Positions 10,635 through 22,797 of a DNA stretch of 64,000 bases are shown piece after piece; the stretch's first letter is position 1; the number at the start of each line of letters is the position of its first letter. The position numbers were made by a program, and so were the translations under genes. The stretch is from Megalopta genalis. Its lineage: Eukaryota > Arthropoda > Insecta > Hymenoptera > Halictidae. The notes below the pieces were generated by a model. It was not told the origin of the DNA. It saw nothing but the letters and a program-made list of their open reading frames with translations, and searched no databases. Where the stretch lies: NCBI RefSeq assembly GCF_051020955.1, contig NC_135015.1:6273616-6337615 (forward strand). The letters run 5' to 3'.

Positions 10635-12854
10635 CTTCCTTAATTTCATCTGTCGGATCAGAGCAACTAGCTTTGAATGAACCATGCCGGCCAGGGGCGA
10701 AGGGAGAAAGAGCGAAAGGCGGTAGAGAGATGGTTCTTGAGGAGGGCCGGAGAGAAGGTGGCTTCTCCGGTTTCTTCGGCAACCACGAATCACCACCTCG
10801 GCTCCTTCCCCCGTTCACCCTCTTTTGAATCCCCGGACCCCCTTTTCTGGTCACCGATGTGCAGCCGCTGGAAAGATATTGCAGCTAAACACTCGGTTCT
10901 TTGATGCCGCCTCGCAGCCACGCAGTACCCCGTCCCTAGCCGAGCCCGGCAGATAATTAACGTTAAAGGTTAATCCCGCGGAGAACGATGGCCAGATAAA
11001 GATAGATCCGCCCGGAGGAGATTTAATAACAGGCGGCTACCTTTTGCGCGTGTCCGTCATCCGTAATTTAAAGTTAACGTCAAGTTCCCTGGCTGGCAAA
11101 CAAATTATTCACGGACGTCTTTGCGGACGGTGCAGGTATTATTTAGTCCTAGATTTTGTGCGATTTTGACGAAATTGAACTGGCGAAACGGAAAACAAAA
11201 TAATATAATATAATATACGATATATGTATATAAGGAACATAATACCATTATACAACAATGATAAATAAAAATCAATATATAGATATTGATATATTATATG
11301 GATATAATATATAATATAATATAATATCTATATATTATATAGATATAATATATAGATATTGATATATTATACTACACAGGTAGCATGTATTTATGAAACA
11401 GTAAAAGCATTAGCATGTCTGGAGAACATGTTTTTCATTTTCTAAAATACTCGAGGGATGAAATCAATTTTTACTTCGCTCCACTTTCTTGTATTTGCTG
11501 CAGGAGATTTTTATTTTGCTATAGAATCCGCAATCTAAAACATTTTGTAAGTATCCAAAGGGTATTATGATCCCAGATACTTGACAGAAGAATGGAGTCT
11601 GATTATTTTAAGAAGAGGCCTAATTAAGAAATTACGAGGTAGATGTGGCGATATTGCAGATCGCAGTTAATTGCCAGCGCGGTCCGCAAACAAAGAAATT
11701 AATGAATCATAAAAAGTGGGAAATTTAGGGGATCGGTGGTGGCCGGGTTGTTTCTTCGTGCTGGAAATCGCCCACGGCCGAGAAATGGCCGGAGTGGCGA
11801 GCGAGGCGCGTAAAAACGTCTAAATTGCGCGTAAATAATTATATTTGCATATTCATTGAAAGGTAAATATTTAATGCCGACGTGGCAGAAAGGGGCAGCG
11901 TGAAGTGTAACGTATACGCTCGCGAGAGTGTCCGGAATATGGGGTAGGTTGGGGGTGGTCGGCGAGAGAGTGAAAGAGAGCGAGAGAGAGAGGGCTGAGG
12001 GGTTGTCCCTGGCCAGGGCTGGCCACCGCCCGAGAGCCGGCGGAAAAGGGGTTGAATATACATCGCGGCTCGACGGAAATTTTAGCTTAATTTTACTTAA
12101 CTACACCAGGCTACCCGTGGGGCGCCGCGCCGCTGCAGGGACAAGTGTTATTTTTGTAATTCTGGCCGGCGCTAATGGGAGACCTCGGCTTAACTCCCGG
12201 CGACCAACAAAAGAGAGTGTTTACCGCGAGCTACGAATATACAAATCCGCCAGTGCAAACGACACCTCCGGTTTTAAACCGGCGTTGATACCTGCGGAGA
12301 AGTTTCTTACCAAGGTACTCCGACTGTTCATTCCAGAGAGATTTTTATTATAAGTGCAATCAAAATTGTTTATTTTTTTACACTGAGTCGGTCAGAGAAA
12401 TCTCTCAATGTTATATTCTGAAATTTAAAAAATTTTCTATGTAATCCTAGTCCACAAAAAATTGGAAAGCAACGATTCACTTTTGTTTAGAAATCTGCAG
12501 CCTAGCTATTGCAAATATTCTTCCACAGTGGATTTTTTCAAAATGGTTCCACAAAAATTTCTACTTGAATTTTCGCATAAGTATGTTTCAATCGTAATTG
12601 CATATGATAAATGAATACAACAAATTGCAATGCAAACACACATTGCATTACACAATATTTAAAACAGAACATGAGTTGATTACAATCTTGATACAATTGC
12701 ATTGTATCTTTACAGTGCACCTAACGTTAAGAAATGAAAGAACGCAAGAGCGTAAAATTTTGTGTGAAATATTCAGAAGAATATATAATGAAACAAGACA
12801 ACTTAAAAAGAAATGAATAAAAATAAGAACCTCCTGCGAGCAAAACTGCAGTGC
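10635..12854. other. Non-coding stretch, no gene recognised
   Basis: CpG-rich at about 10640-11150 and 11640-12340, with an AT-rich dyad region between them (listed separately) and an AT-rich tail at 12360-12854. The 141-codon plus frame 11928-12353 starts in a GAGAGA-rich tract and shows no domain. A POU-type octamer ATTTGCAT occurs at 11843-11850, but that number is expected by chance. Confidence 0.55.
11205..11372. repeat. AT-rich dyad region with direct repeats
   Basis: TATA/ATAT-rich sequence in which ATATAGATATTGATATATTA occurs twice (from 11277 and from 11350), separated by a self-complementary tract. It could fold or cruciform, and probably arose by slippage. Confidence 0.7.
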
Positions 12855-12858
12855 TTAA

Positions 12859-13094
12859 CACGTTCAGTCCCACGTGAGTCATATATGGTTGACACTAATT
12901 TTTAGCTAGGTTTTTGAAATTCATTTTTATTGTAATATATTGAACAAATTGAATGTCACTAGGATCTATAGAATACAAAACAGCTGAACCAATATTTTCC
13001 CATGATAAATTTTCACTTTCTAGTTTCGGTTGCATCAATTAAATGACTTTGATATTATGTGAATTTTGCGTGTTAATATTCGGCACTTAACGTG
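12859..13094. mobile_element. piggyBac-like MITE, CACGTT ends (236 bp)
   Basis: It starts CACGTTCAGTCCC after TTAA (12855-12858) and ends AACGTG before TTAA (13095-13098). The terminal inverted repeat is perfect for 6 bp and then imperfect (CAGTCCC against AAGTGCC). It has no coding capacity. Its CACGTT ends resemble those at 37205-37617 and 45767-45915, which suggests one piggyBac-type lineage. Confidence 0.6.
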
Positions 13095-13098
13095 TTAA

Positions 13099-14189
13099 GA
13101 TTGTCCTCATTTTTAGAAAAGAACATAAGTATATACAGTGTGCAAATGATTATACTCAATTACATAAAAGATCGTCGCCTAATGTCGACGGGTGTAATTA
13201 CCCTGAATATTTCAATATCCAATAAACGGTCGAACTACCTTGAAGATGCATCTTCCGCGTGCACCCAGTTTTGCAATACCGTCATTTCAGATAGCTTCCG
13301 GGATCGCAAATCACCGTGGGTGGGAAATCAATTAAAAGTTCCCCAGAATTCCTCTCATCGTTACGTTTGATTTTCCAGCGAGGTGAGTCTCGCGAGCAAC
13401 AATGCTGTGGCAAAAACAGTCTCCCTTACGAACAAAGTACACGTTGCCTAAGAAGACGTGAAAGGGACGCTGATGAGATTCGAGGGAAAGTGTATAGGCA
13501 TCAAGCGTCGCAAGTTACAGAAGCTGGGACGCGTATCGAGCGTGAATATTACATCGATCAGGGTTTGACGATGATACGCTGCGAGGAATGCGGCGGTAGG
13601 GGGTTGTCGGGGAGGTCACGGGGGTAGATGAGGGGGGAGCGGAAGTGGGGATGATGTCGCCTATTATCCGGTGAAACACCTGAGCCCCCGGTTCCCGGTT
13701 ACACGTCGCTCGTGCCTCTCCCATCGTGCCGGAGTGTATGAAAACCAGCACGCACTCTCCGCCGGCGATGGCGGGCGTCGACGGGCGTCGGCGTCGCTAT
13801 CGCGGCTAAATTACATGGGCTCCGCGTATTATCCGGCCCTAAATTATTCCCTGCTAACCACAAAAATAGCCCCTTGCCGCCCCTATTTCTCTTCGCATGG
13901 TTTCCCGGTTTTCTCCGTTCTCACCGGTGTCACCCGGCACGGTCATCGTCTCGACCGCATCGGCGGTATATTCCACGCGGTTCCTGGCTGCTGAGTATTC
14001 TTTCGAAAATAGAAACGCGAAGGAGACTGCACCTGCTGGCTTGGAAGCGGTGATTTATCCTCTGGTTACCGATTTATTGCGACAACGAAGGTTGAAACAA
14101 TTCTACCGACTGTGGAGCCTTTTTGTGCCAGCGGATTGTGCAATTTTACGCTAGCTAATCTTACCGTTGTGCACCTCTGTATCTTTTGA
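13099..14189. other. Non-coding stretch, no gene recognised
   Basis: A CpG-rich block covers about 13470-14160. Open frames here (13316-13627, 13671-13994, 13897-14154 plus; 13515-13751 minus) overlap one another in different frames and resemble no protein family. Confidence 0.55.
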
Positions 14190-14430
14190 AATAACGTCAT
14201 TCTTTCGAGATAGTAGTCCGTAAATTGGATTTTTTCCATTTTAAAATTGCCATCCGAAAATTACATTTTTATCGTTTTGAAATAATGATACGTAAATTAT
14301 ATTTTTTCCTTTCGAAGAAGCAGTCCGTAAATTAAATCTTCTCCCTTTCGAATTAGCTTACCAAAAATCTAATTTTTATCGTTTGGTAATAGTAGTCCGC
14401 GAATTCAATTTTTGTCCTGTTCAAATTTCA
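14190..14430. repeat. Degenerate tandem repeat, about 36-bp period
   Basis: Six diverged units begin at 14215, 14252, 14288, 14322, 14358 and 14394 (spacings 37, 36, 34, 36, 36). The common core is AGTCCGTAAATT followed by a T-rich run and a CGTTTTGAAAT- or CCTTTCGAA-like tail. A weaker partial unit may precede them. Alternate units look more alike (AGTCCG types against CATCCG/TTACC types), hinting at a two-unit higher-order repeat. I see no coding or terminator role. Confidence 0.75.
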
Positions 14431-14998
14431 TGTTCCTTTGTAGTTTATTAAACGAGAAATTATCGTCATGGAATCGATTCTAGATTGACTACCTAATAGT
14501 TTGTAGTCGAATGTACGAGACGCAGCTGCCAAAATGAGTGACAAATGCCGACGGAATGAATGTCTCCGTATCACTCGCAACCTCTATTTTTACCGAGGTG
14601 TTCATTCCGTGTTGTTAACGTTGGTACGTCAACGTCGAAGTATCCCGTAAATAATGACGTATTATCATGACGTCAGTCCGGCATCGTGGTCGCATCTAAC
14701 GTGCATCAATAATCGTTAACAAAATTCCCAGCACGTCCATCGATGTTGAACTTTCTCCGGTGGTATCGGCCGGCACAGGTGAATATTAACGAATGTTTGC
14801 CTAGGGGAACGTGTTCTGTCCAGGCATGATGGACGCTTTCGAAGGCAGAAGTTCGGATAGAAATAAGCTTCTGACGTCCAATGTTCGACCCCTGTTCGAC
14901 AAGAGATGGATCATCCAATTCCCAGTACACTTATTTCCTCTAAAATACAGACACCCGCGCATTTGATCTCCGTAATACTATATATATCTAATTATTCG

Positions 14999-15002
<4 letters not shown>

Positions 15003-15032
<30 letters not shown>
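15003..15032. repeat. (TC)n microsatellite
   Basis: About 15 uninterrupted TC dinucleotides. Confidence 0.9.
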
Positions 15033-15035
<3 letters not shown>

Positions 15036-15526
15036 ATTAAACCGAACGAAACGTACGAATCGTTTCGTTCCAACAACGTGTGATATCGAGGCGGAACTTC
15101 GAATCTCATCGCGTCTTCACATGCCGCGAATGATAAATCCCAAGTTATTATTGATAAACTCAGATGGAACACGACAAGCGTGCGCACACACGAGACAGAC
15201 GAAAAGTTTAATCATAAAAATTGAACGTGGAACCGGACAGCTGACCGACCGTGTCCGATGAAAGATATATCGCACGAATCTCGTTATATTTTCGCGGGAT
15301 GAAATATTTACGCCACACTTTCCAAGAAATTCCGAGACACTCGGAACTCGGAAGAAAAGGAAATGTTCTGCGTTGGGGAGACTAGGCGCACCAAGAATAC
15401 ATTTAGATCGATATACTATTTGTGGGAATGGATACAATTTTTCAGTTCCGCCACGTTTATAACAATTTTCATTCAAGTTCATTACCTTTCTAATATCTAT
15501 GCGACCGTCCTTAATTCTTGTTTCGC

Positions 15527-15583
15527 TGTTACTACTGTTACTATTATTACAATCATTATTGTTCTTATTATTGTTATTATACA
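15527..15583. repeat. (TTA)n microsatellite, interrupted
   Basis: TTA/ATT trinucleotides with C and G interruptions. On the minus strand they give a poly-asparagine run. Confidence 0.75.
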
Positions 15584-18417
15584 CTCGTTCTCGTGTATTC
15601 GCTATTATTACACTTTCTGTAACAAACGGTTTACACAACAAATAAATTAGAAAAATATTATAGAATAATTTAGGCTGAAGTTCGAATCTCATAAATTTAT
15701 GTTAAAGTTAAAACTGTGTAAAAGCAATACAAGACAGTAAAACATCAGAAGAATTTACTCAACCTATTAGTTCCATTAAGAAGGGAACTCAATTTTGCTG
15801 CAATTGCTTCAATTAAAGTAAACAATTTTACCTTCGCATAAAAACCCATAGTCTACAAGAAACGACCCAAACATTTGCATATTTGTTGAAATTCTAATTT
15901 CGATGAAATTTCTTATAAATATTCGACTCTGTACAAGGAATCGTAGGCTATGGACGATCATAGGTAAGTCGGAGCACTATGAACGTACAGATGGCACTAA
16001 AAAAGGAGCTGAAGGCAACAGTTGCTCTCAAAAACACCGGGCCTATCAGGTTCGATTCGTTAAAAGATGGATGATTCGACATCGAGCGTACGGCCGATCG
16101 GTCTCCGAGCTGACGCTCTCGAAGATGAAATGCACCCTTGGCGACGTCGAAGCCGACCCTAACGTCCTGTCGGCCGTCTAAGTCTTCTGCCCCTTCCGTT
16201 TTTGCAAGGCAACGCTCTCTACTCGGCCAACCGAACAGGCATATTTACGAGAAATATGCGTGCCCCGCGTTGGAAGCTACGATCATCCCTTGGATCTGCC
16301 CGATTTCGAATACAAATTCCTCCATATGTAACTCCGAGAAACGGTTATTGGGCCAACTAAAGGTTATTAGGTCCGAGGTAAATGATCCTACCTCCCGGTG
16401 ACCAAGCACATCACGTACTGGCGTCCATGAATTGGTCGAACGCTCCAGATGCAAACACTTTTGGTTTTATTTATAGTGGACCTTGCTGGACATGTGGGCC
16501 TAGGGCTGGAGATAATGGTCCTTCACTTATAGCATTTGGCACTAGGAACGATTTCATGCGTGGAATATTCTGATACTCCTCGCGGTTTTGAATTTATATA
16601 GATTATTAGGATTAAGTTTATTCAAAGGATACCAAGAGTATACTATCATATATTTGAAGAATAAATTTGGTGGACAGGTAGAATGCAAACTTTACGAATT
16701 TATGACACAAACGAGTGAATCAGATACAAAATATTAGATCTACCAAGAGAGATTTTGTTTTAGCTCTTGTTTGCTGCAATTGATTATTCTACGTAAAGAT
16801 CTACATTTTAGAAATGATACAGATCATCAAGATTATCGAAATATCCAGCGTTAGGTACTATTATGTACTTCCTTAAATAGTTTGGAAAGATTCACTTCAG
16901 TAAATATCTTCCCTTTTTATGACACTAAATATCACTAAAGCAAAGGAAAAATCTAAATCCATGTGAGATTTTATCCATTTTATATATCCTTGAATATTGT
17001 CACCCATTCCTGTCATAAACTATACTACTACACTTCCACAAGCTTGTAAGATCAAATCTGCCATAAAGAACCATTCCCATAGATCCCAAGTTTCACAGCC
17101 ACAAATCTCGGAAGAATGGGTGCTAAACCACGTTCTCTCTCTCAGGTATCGATAATACTTCTCGGGGTAACTTAAGAAGACTTAACGATCCAGCGGAGTA
17201 AGGCGTAGTAGGTCCGTAGATTTATACTTTGGGACCAGGACACGAGAGTCGAAGAGGGCGCGAGGGGTTTCTCGTTTCCTCGCGAGGTCCCGCACGACGG
17301 CGTCCGTGCCGTGGAACAGCAGTACATTATTTCTTGATGTCAAATAAAGCAATTAGCATGTGCCCTGACCAGGGTCCACGGGTTCTAACCCGAGTAATCT
17401 CGCCCAGGGTCCCCGGCGTGTGCGACATCTTCATCAGAGACGGACCCTCCTCCTCTTGCTCCTCTCCTTTCTCCGGCACTTTCCTAGCCTGCCGCCCCCT
17501 TGGCGGGACGATACGCAGCTCACGTGACTATCCTGCACCCCCAGAGACGAGGGACCGTTACAGAACGGCCAGGTTCGGGAAAGAGCGAGAGCTCCGGCGA
17601 AGTGGAACCGGTGTGGCAAAGAGAGCGAGAGAGGGAAACGACGAGAAGGCGGCGTTGTCCGGCCGATGCAGCCGCTTCCAAGGGAAATTTCACAAAGGCT
17701 GACCCGTTGCTAATGAATGTTATATAACCCTTTTAATGCTTTAAGCCTCTTAGATTTTTCAGAGAGCCCTCCACGCGCCTCCTTTCTACGCCCCCGCAGC
17801 CGGAGGACTCTTTCCTCTCGTGGTGCACCAGAAGTGGCTCGCCGACGCCACGGGAGAAAAAGAGCGAGCTGCCCGGGTCGTGCCTCCGGGGTAGGTAATT
17901 ATGTGGCGGACGTAAATTAAGCTTGTTTAGATTGGGATTTTTATTAAGGTCCTTTATGAAAGAGTGCCGCCGCTAAATGGCGCCCGGAACACTTCATCCC
18001 TTCGTGCTCGACTTTAAACGCTGCTTTAAAACCGAGCCGCGGTGCTCTCGCGCGTATTAATACGAAATTTAGAGTGTTCCCGGTCCGTTCTGCTCGTGCA
18101 TTTAATTTTACATTTCTTGCGATTAACTCGCTCGCTGCCCAGTATATTAAACTGTCCGCTTCTCTTATTTTTCATTGCTCGACTGAGGACTTTATGCTTT
18201 GTCACGAAACCGAGCGGTTGAAATTCCGAAAAAGGTGGTACTTAAAAGTACTATCGTATTATTTTCTATCTATTAATCCGATTTAAAAAGGGACACAATT
18301 GCTAGTTAGTTCCTGTGCGTTGCAATTGAGGTAGAATATGTCGATGTTGCAAAACACTAATTGTGAATCGTGTATGGATGTTAGGGTGAGTGAATGGATT
18401 AATTGTTTAGGGTATCT

Positions 18418-18570
18418 GGACTTTCCCGGTATTCTTATCGGTGGTGGTTAAGATAGCGTCTTCATCTTCGAATCTTCCTTCGGATGTCCCAACAAAGTCG
18501 TAACCAACGATCAGGAGCGAGGTATATAAAGGCGGAGCAGGATGAACGCGTCGGGGTGAACGGAAGAAAT
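18418..18570 (+). promoter_or_regulatory. Candidate core promoter (TATA box with upstream kappaB-like site)
   Basis: TATATAAAGG lies at 18523-18532. About 100 bp upstream is GGACTTTCCC (18418-18427), which fits the kappaB half-site pattern bound by Rel/NF-kB proteins such as Dorsal or Relish. No convincing open reading frame follows: the first ATG (about 18543) gives a few codons. It could therefore drive a non-coding RNA or a first exon, or be the U3 remnant of an old LTR, since a TGTTAGGG motif lies at about 18379. I found no matching right terminus. Motifs this short can occur by chance. Confidence 0.3.
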
Positions 18571-21500
18571 AACTAAGAGTTAGTTTAATCGTGTTTTAGG
18601 AGTCGTAGGTTTTAACGTGCTCGTTGTCCCCTATTTACGGAGGGTAAGAAAGGACTGTCAGTGGCCTGTGCAAGTAATAGCGATCCGATTCTGTTTGCGT
18701 CGTTACCAAAAACATCCGCTAATCGATACTGCTGCAGCAACCTGTGCATTTTCAACACAGCTCCGTAATTTCGATGGAAATTACAACTAGAGATGGATGC
18801 ATAATTTTCAACTGTTTCACTTTTCATCCACACATTTTTGACAGAAATGCATAAATTCGTAATCTCTCCACAATCTGACCATGCGGAAAATATAAAAATT
18901 CTACTATGTTTCTCGTTCCAAAAAATATTCGAAATTTTATAATAGTACTTGAAGATTGATAGAGGAGGAACTGGTAGTGTGGGTTTGTTGTACACTGGTC
19001 TAAGAGCGTTTCTGTAAATTGAAAAAATATTTTAGATACTTTCTTTTTATTTCAATCTTTGTTGAAACAGCTTTTTCTAATAAATCTTTGATGAGGCAGA
19101 TTTGTTTCTAGGTAAAGATGCTTGAAATGAGAAGAAAGTATCGAAGTCTAGAAAAATTTTTTGATTGAAGGGAATCCCACATTCGGTATCATTGCTTCTG
19201 CAAAGTCTCTTACACTTGTGTAAGCTACCCAAACTACCTTCTGTACCGATCTTCAAATGTCACTATAATTTCTTCGACATTTTCGGAATGAGGAAAATAA
19301 CATAAATTTTATATTTACCACTTGCTCACATCGTTGCCGCAGGGCCGTCTCCCTATAGAAGAATAATTAAAAGAAACAGCTTCAGCCAAAATGCGTCAAG
19401 TGATGCGAAAGCTATCTTTCTCAAAGAAAGATATTTAATTCGCAGATCTCTTGCTTGGAAAAAAAGAAGCGTATCACGTAGGCATCTTTGGAGCCGATTG
19501 CAATTAACGATCGCGAATAACTGTGGATTCCGCGAGCGTTTGCCGGAGCGACTGTTGTCGGCCATTCGCCCTCGAGTATCGAAAATCGAGATTCAGCAGC
19601 GTTGATTTTCTTGGATAGCTTTCGCGAGGCGAGGCCAGGTATGCTTGCTCGTTCTCTCGATTAGGCTTTGCCGTCATTAAAAGTTTATAAAGAAGCAGAA
19701 CTACCAGCCGGGGCACACAGTGCTGAAGAGGAACGAAAGGGGGGCAACGTGGAGGACGAGATGGGAGCGGGGGTGGACGGAGAGGGTGGTGGCGAAGGGA
19801 TCAACACCACCCATCGTCGAATGGGAGCGGAGGTAGGGAGAGGCCGACAGCCTTGGCGGAACGAAGAGGGAAAGAGATTCCAAGGAAGTTTTCTCATGTA
19901 CAATGCATAATGAGGAAAGGCAGACGGCGCATAAAGGGCCTACAAATGAGGCACGGGTTATACATATACATTCCCCGGGTAGATACGCGTAACCGACACA
20001 CACAAACATGCAGATCCAGGCGGGCGTGAAGGACTTCATGTAACGCCCCGCGTCCTCCAACCCCCTTCCAGCCCCCTTCCAACCTCCTCGTCGGCTCCTA
20101 TGTTACAGCGTTACCGACTTCTAAGCGCGCAATGAAGTTAAAAACTTTTCCCTCTGATTTTAGTTATCCCAGGCAACTTCGAAAACGATGGACTCGTAAA
20201 GTTTTCTGTTAATCTGCTGCTTATGCAACGCCCCGGCGTTGTATCGCGCGCTGCGTACCCGGTGATTTCTAAGCGAAATATGATTCCGCTGGATCGAGAA
20301 TGTTTACGAGAGAATCGATTCGTTCCTTCACCGGTCGCGTGTTGGTCTGCCAGTTCGTTCAGCGATAAATATTCTGCATACAATGAGGCCAAGCAAGAAA
20401 ATCTTCTTGTGGATAAAGCGAAAAGTGAAAAAATTATCCGACAGACATAGTATTCGCCATTTGAATCCGCTGCGTTGTTATCTTTTTACAGCTGATTTAC
20501 AAAATCCATATTTATCTCAATTTTATAGTAAATGGACTTGCACTGATTGGCTTCCGTCTTCGTTCTTTTGTTAGATAGATAGATAGAACGAACATTCATT
20601 TGATCGACCTAACTAATAATTATCGTTTTTAACAAACTATCGTTTTCTAAATAAACTTTGCGAGCCCGAGAAGATATAGGACAGGTAGAACTGGAATGTT
20701 GCTAACGAAGCTCAAAGTTATTAGTGTCTTTCAGCGTTAAAGAAGGAGTTATTCGTGGATTCGGCGAGTTCGCGTGCAACAACGAGCAGTAGCAGCGGCT
20801 CGTAGAATATTTCGTCGGATCCGCCTTCTACCAGTGTTCTACCAGATTTCAATAATCGGCTGGGATATGGGTCGTCGAGCACCGTTACGGCTCTATCAGT
20901 GGATTTTCACTCATGAAAGCGTTGTTGATTGCTTGGCACAAGCCACCGAAGTAATAGCAAGCAAAAGTACGAGCACGCAATGAACGGGGGGGAGTATGTT
21001 TCATGAAAACCGATTAAAGGTGTTGGATCGATCTTCCCTAGTAACTGACTCGCTTGTACTCGCTGATGGAAGGTGCAAATCGTCGATCGTGTTGGTGGTA
21101 ACCGTGCGCGCAACTTTCCTCGTATCGAAGCTAAACACGTTGCGCCCCCGGGAAACCTCCGCGCTGATTTCGACGCTTTTGCCTCGCCAATTATTAATCA
21201 ACCCGTCTGATTAACGTCGTTGCACTTACCTTATTCATGATTTGGCGGGGATAGTCCCGCCTTGCGAGGGCCGACTCTGAAACAAAAGAAAAAGTTCACT
21301 TTAGTCTGGAATTCTTAATTACAAACCGGAGCAACTTCGGCAAACCGTGAACAGAAATATTGTGGACAGGCGTGTAGAGCACGCATATTGAAAATATTGT
21401 GTAATTAACAGATTGTTTCTGGAAACAGTTATACGATGTGCTGAATTTATTCGTTCAAAATTGCAGATATGTACATTACAAAAGTTTAACGTACGCAGAT

Positions 21501-22660
21501 AGCTCGTTCAACTTTCCGTTTATGTTTCTATAATTCTTAAACCTTCAAATACAACATGAATTTTTTAGATAACTTTGGAGCATAATCTAGCAATGAAATT
21601 GCTTTAAGTACTCGTCGCTGCATACTACACAGTATAAATTTCAAGTAGACGATCGAAACAGACGAAGAATGGATTCAATGTTTACATTTTAACTTCTTAT
21701 TTTTGGTAGTTCCTTATCTTTCCGTAGGCAGTACGATTTTTTCGTGTCTCCTTCTTGACAGAATTTTTAAGAAGCCACTTTTGGAGATCAACCGCATCGT
21801 CCAGATATTACGTTAGAATTCTTTAAGAAATGATAGTGATCGTGTTTCTCCAGCAAAATAATATTTCCATGCCTTCGGCTGCGCATTTCCGTAGCGACAG
21901 CTAATGTGTGCAAGGCTTGGTCCTCGATCGTGCACCCAGTCCCGCATTTTCGCTCCCCGTAGTCCCCCGTGCCCCCAGCTCAACGGGTACCACCGAATTC
22001 CCGTAATCTAATGAATGGCCTAACCCCAATATCCTCTCGGTTCAACCTCACCGCCACCTACCCTCTATGTACCCCGGCAGTATGTACCATGCATGTAAAT
22101 ACGTTCACCGACGAAAGATTCGGGCGGCGGTATCAGGCTGGCGCGGCCGTGTTGCGACTTCTTCAAAACTCCCTCCGAACCCTCGAGCGATAATTAATTA
22201 TTTTGACATTATCGCGACCGTGCCCCCCGATGCCTCCTTCGCCCCTCGATCCAGTCGAGAGTATCGAACTGGACGTTCGGCCGAGCTGCCTCGCCCCAAA
22301 TCGTTACCCGACGAAGAAACTCGTCGGCGAAAATAAGGTGACGCCGATTGTTGACGAGACGTACCTTCGCAGCGGACTGTCTAAATTGCGAGGAGAATGC
22401 AGGAGGAATTAGGGTCAAATTGATGCAGAACTTTTCAATATACGGTAATTTATCCCAGAAATGTACGGAGATCGGAACTGAAACCGGCAGATCTGAGAAT
22501 ATTAAGTCGCGATTCTTCGGACCTCGCGGCTCGTTTTCATAGAAACTCGGGGCAGTTGGCAACAAAAAGCAGCGGTCAGCATGCCGGTGAACATTAATAT
22601 GGATATATAATAATGCTAGAATAAAAAGGATGACCTAACTTTTTTATTTTTAATTTTTTG
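18571..22660. other. Non-coding stretch, no gene recognised
   Basis: AT-rich at about 18690-19350 and 21300-21880, CpG-rich at about 19550-20400, 20740-21290 and 21890-22600. The region 19700-20080 is purine-rich on the plus strand and gives overlapping frames on both strands (for example 19701-20060 minus). The minus frame 22209-22565 (118 codons) opposes plus frames 22067-22336 and 22203-22412. None shows a recognisable domain. Confidence 0.5.
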
Positions 22661-22797
22661 ACACGATTCGAAGGCAATTCGAAGGCAATTCGGAGGTCAC
22701 GTCCCGCTATTTGAAGGCAATTCGGATGCCAGATGCCACGATTCGAAGGCAATTCGGAGGTCATGTGCCACGATTCGACGGACATTGGTCACGTACC
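22661..22797. repeat. Tandem repeat, 32-bp period
   Basis: GAAGGCAATTCGGAGGTCA-type units start at 22681, 22713, 22745 and 22777, exactly 32 bp apart. A partial unit (GAAGGCAATTC) begins at 22670. Units alternate between AGGTCA(C/T)GT and ATGCCAGAT after the shared GAAGGCAATTCGG core. The 32-bp period shifts frame each time, so this is not a protein repeat. The 63-codon minus frame (22594-22785) that shows ELPSNR twice is a by-product. Confidence 0.85.

Larger units (their letters stand above)
14431..18378. other. Non-coding stretch, no gene recognised
   Basis: Mixed composition. CpG-rich blocks lie at about 16000-16560 and 17130-18100, with AT-rich sequence at 15650-15950 and 16570-17050. 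The 191-codon minus frame 15117-15692 runs through a trinucleotide repeat (an asparagine run) and is not convincing. The 157-codon plus frame 17229-17702 is arginine-rich and overlapped by frames on the other strand. No family is recognised. Confidence 0.5.

Noticed and set aside
13371..13388. Possible 4-nt microexon (TTTTCCAG-CGAG-GTGAGT)
   Set aside because: Splice-like motifs are common by chance and no flanking coding exons were found to support it.
13455..13485. Second CTGATGAG...GAAA arrangement
   Set aside because: No stem II can be drawn between the two conserved boxes.
15117..15692. 191-codon minus-strand frame with a hydrophobic start and an asparagine run
   Set aside because: The asparagine run is a TTA microsatellite read backwards, and the rest matches nothing I know. 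A novel protein cannot be excluded but there is no positive evidence.
22661..22797. CRISPR-like regular spacing of a conserved core
   Set aside because: The variable parts are short and related to each other, there are no cas genes, and the window is eukaryotic. It is an ordinary 32-bp tandem repeat.
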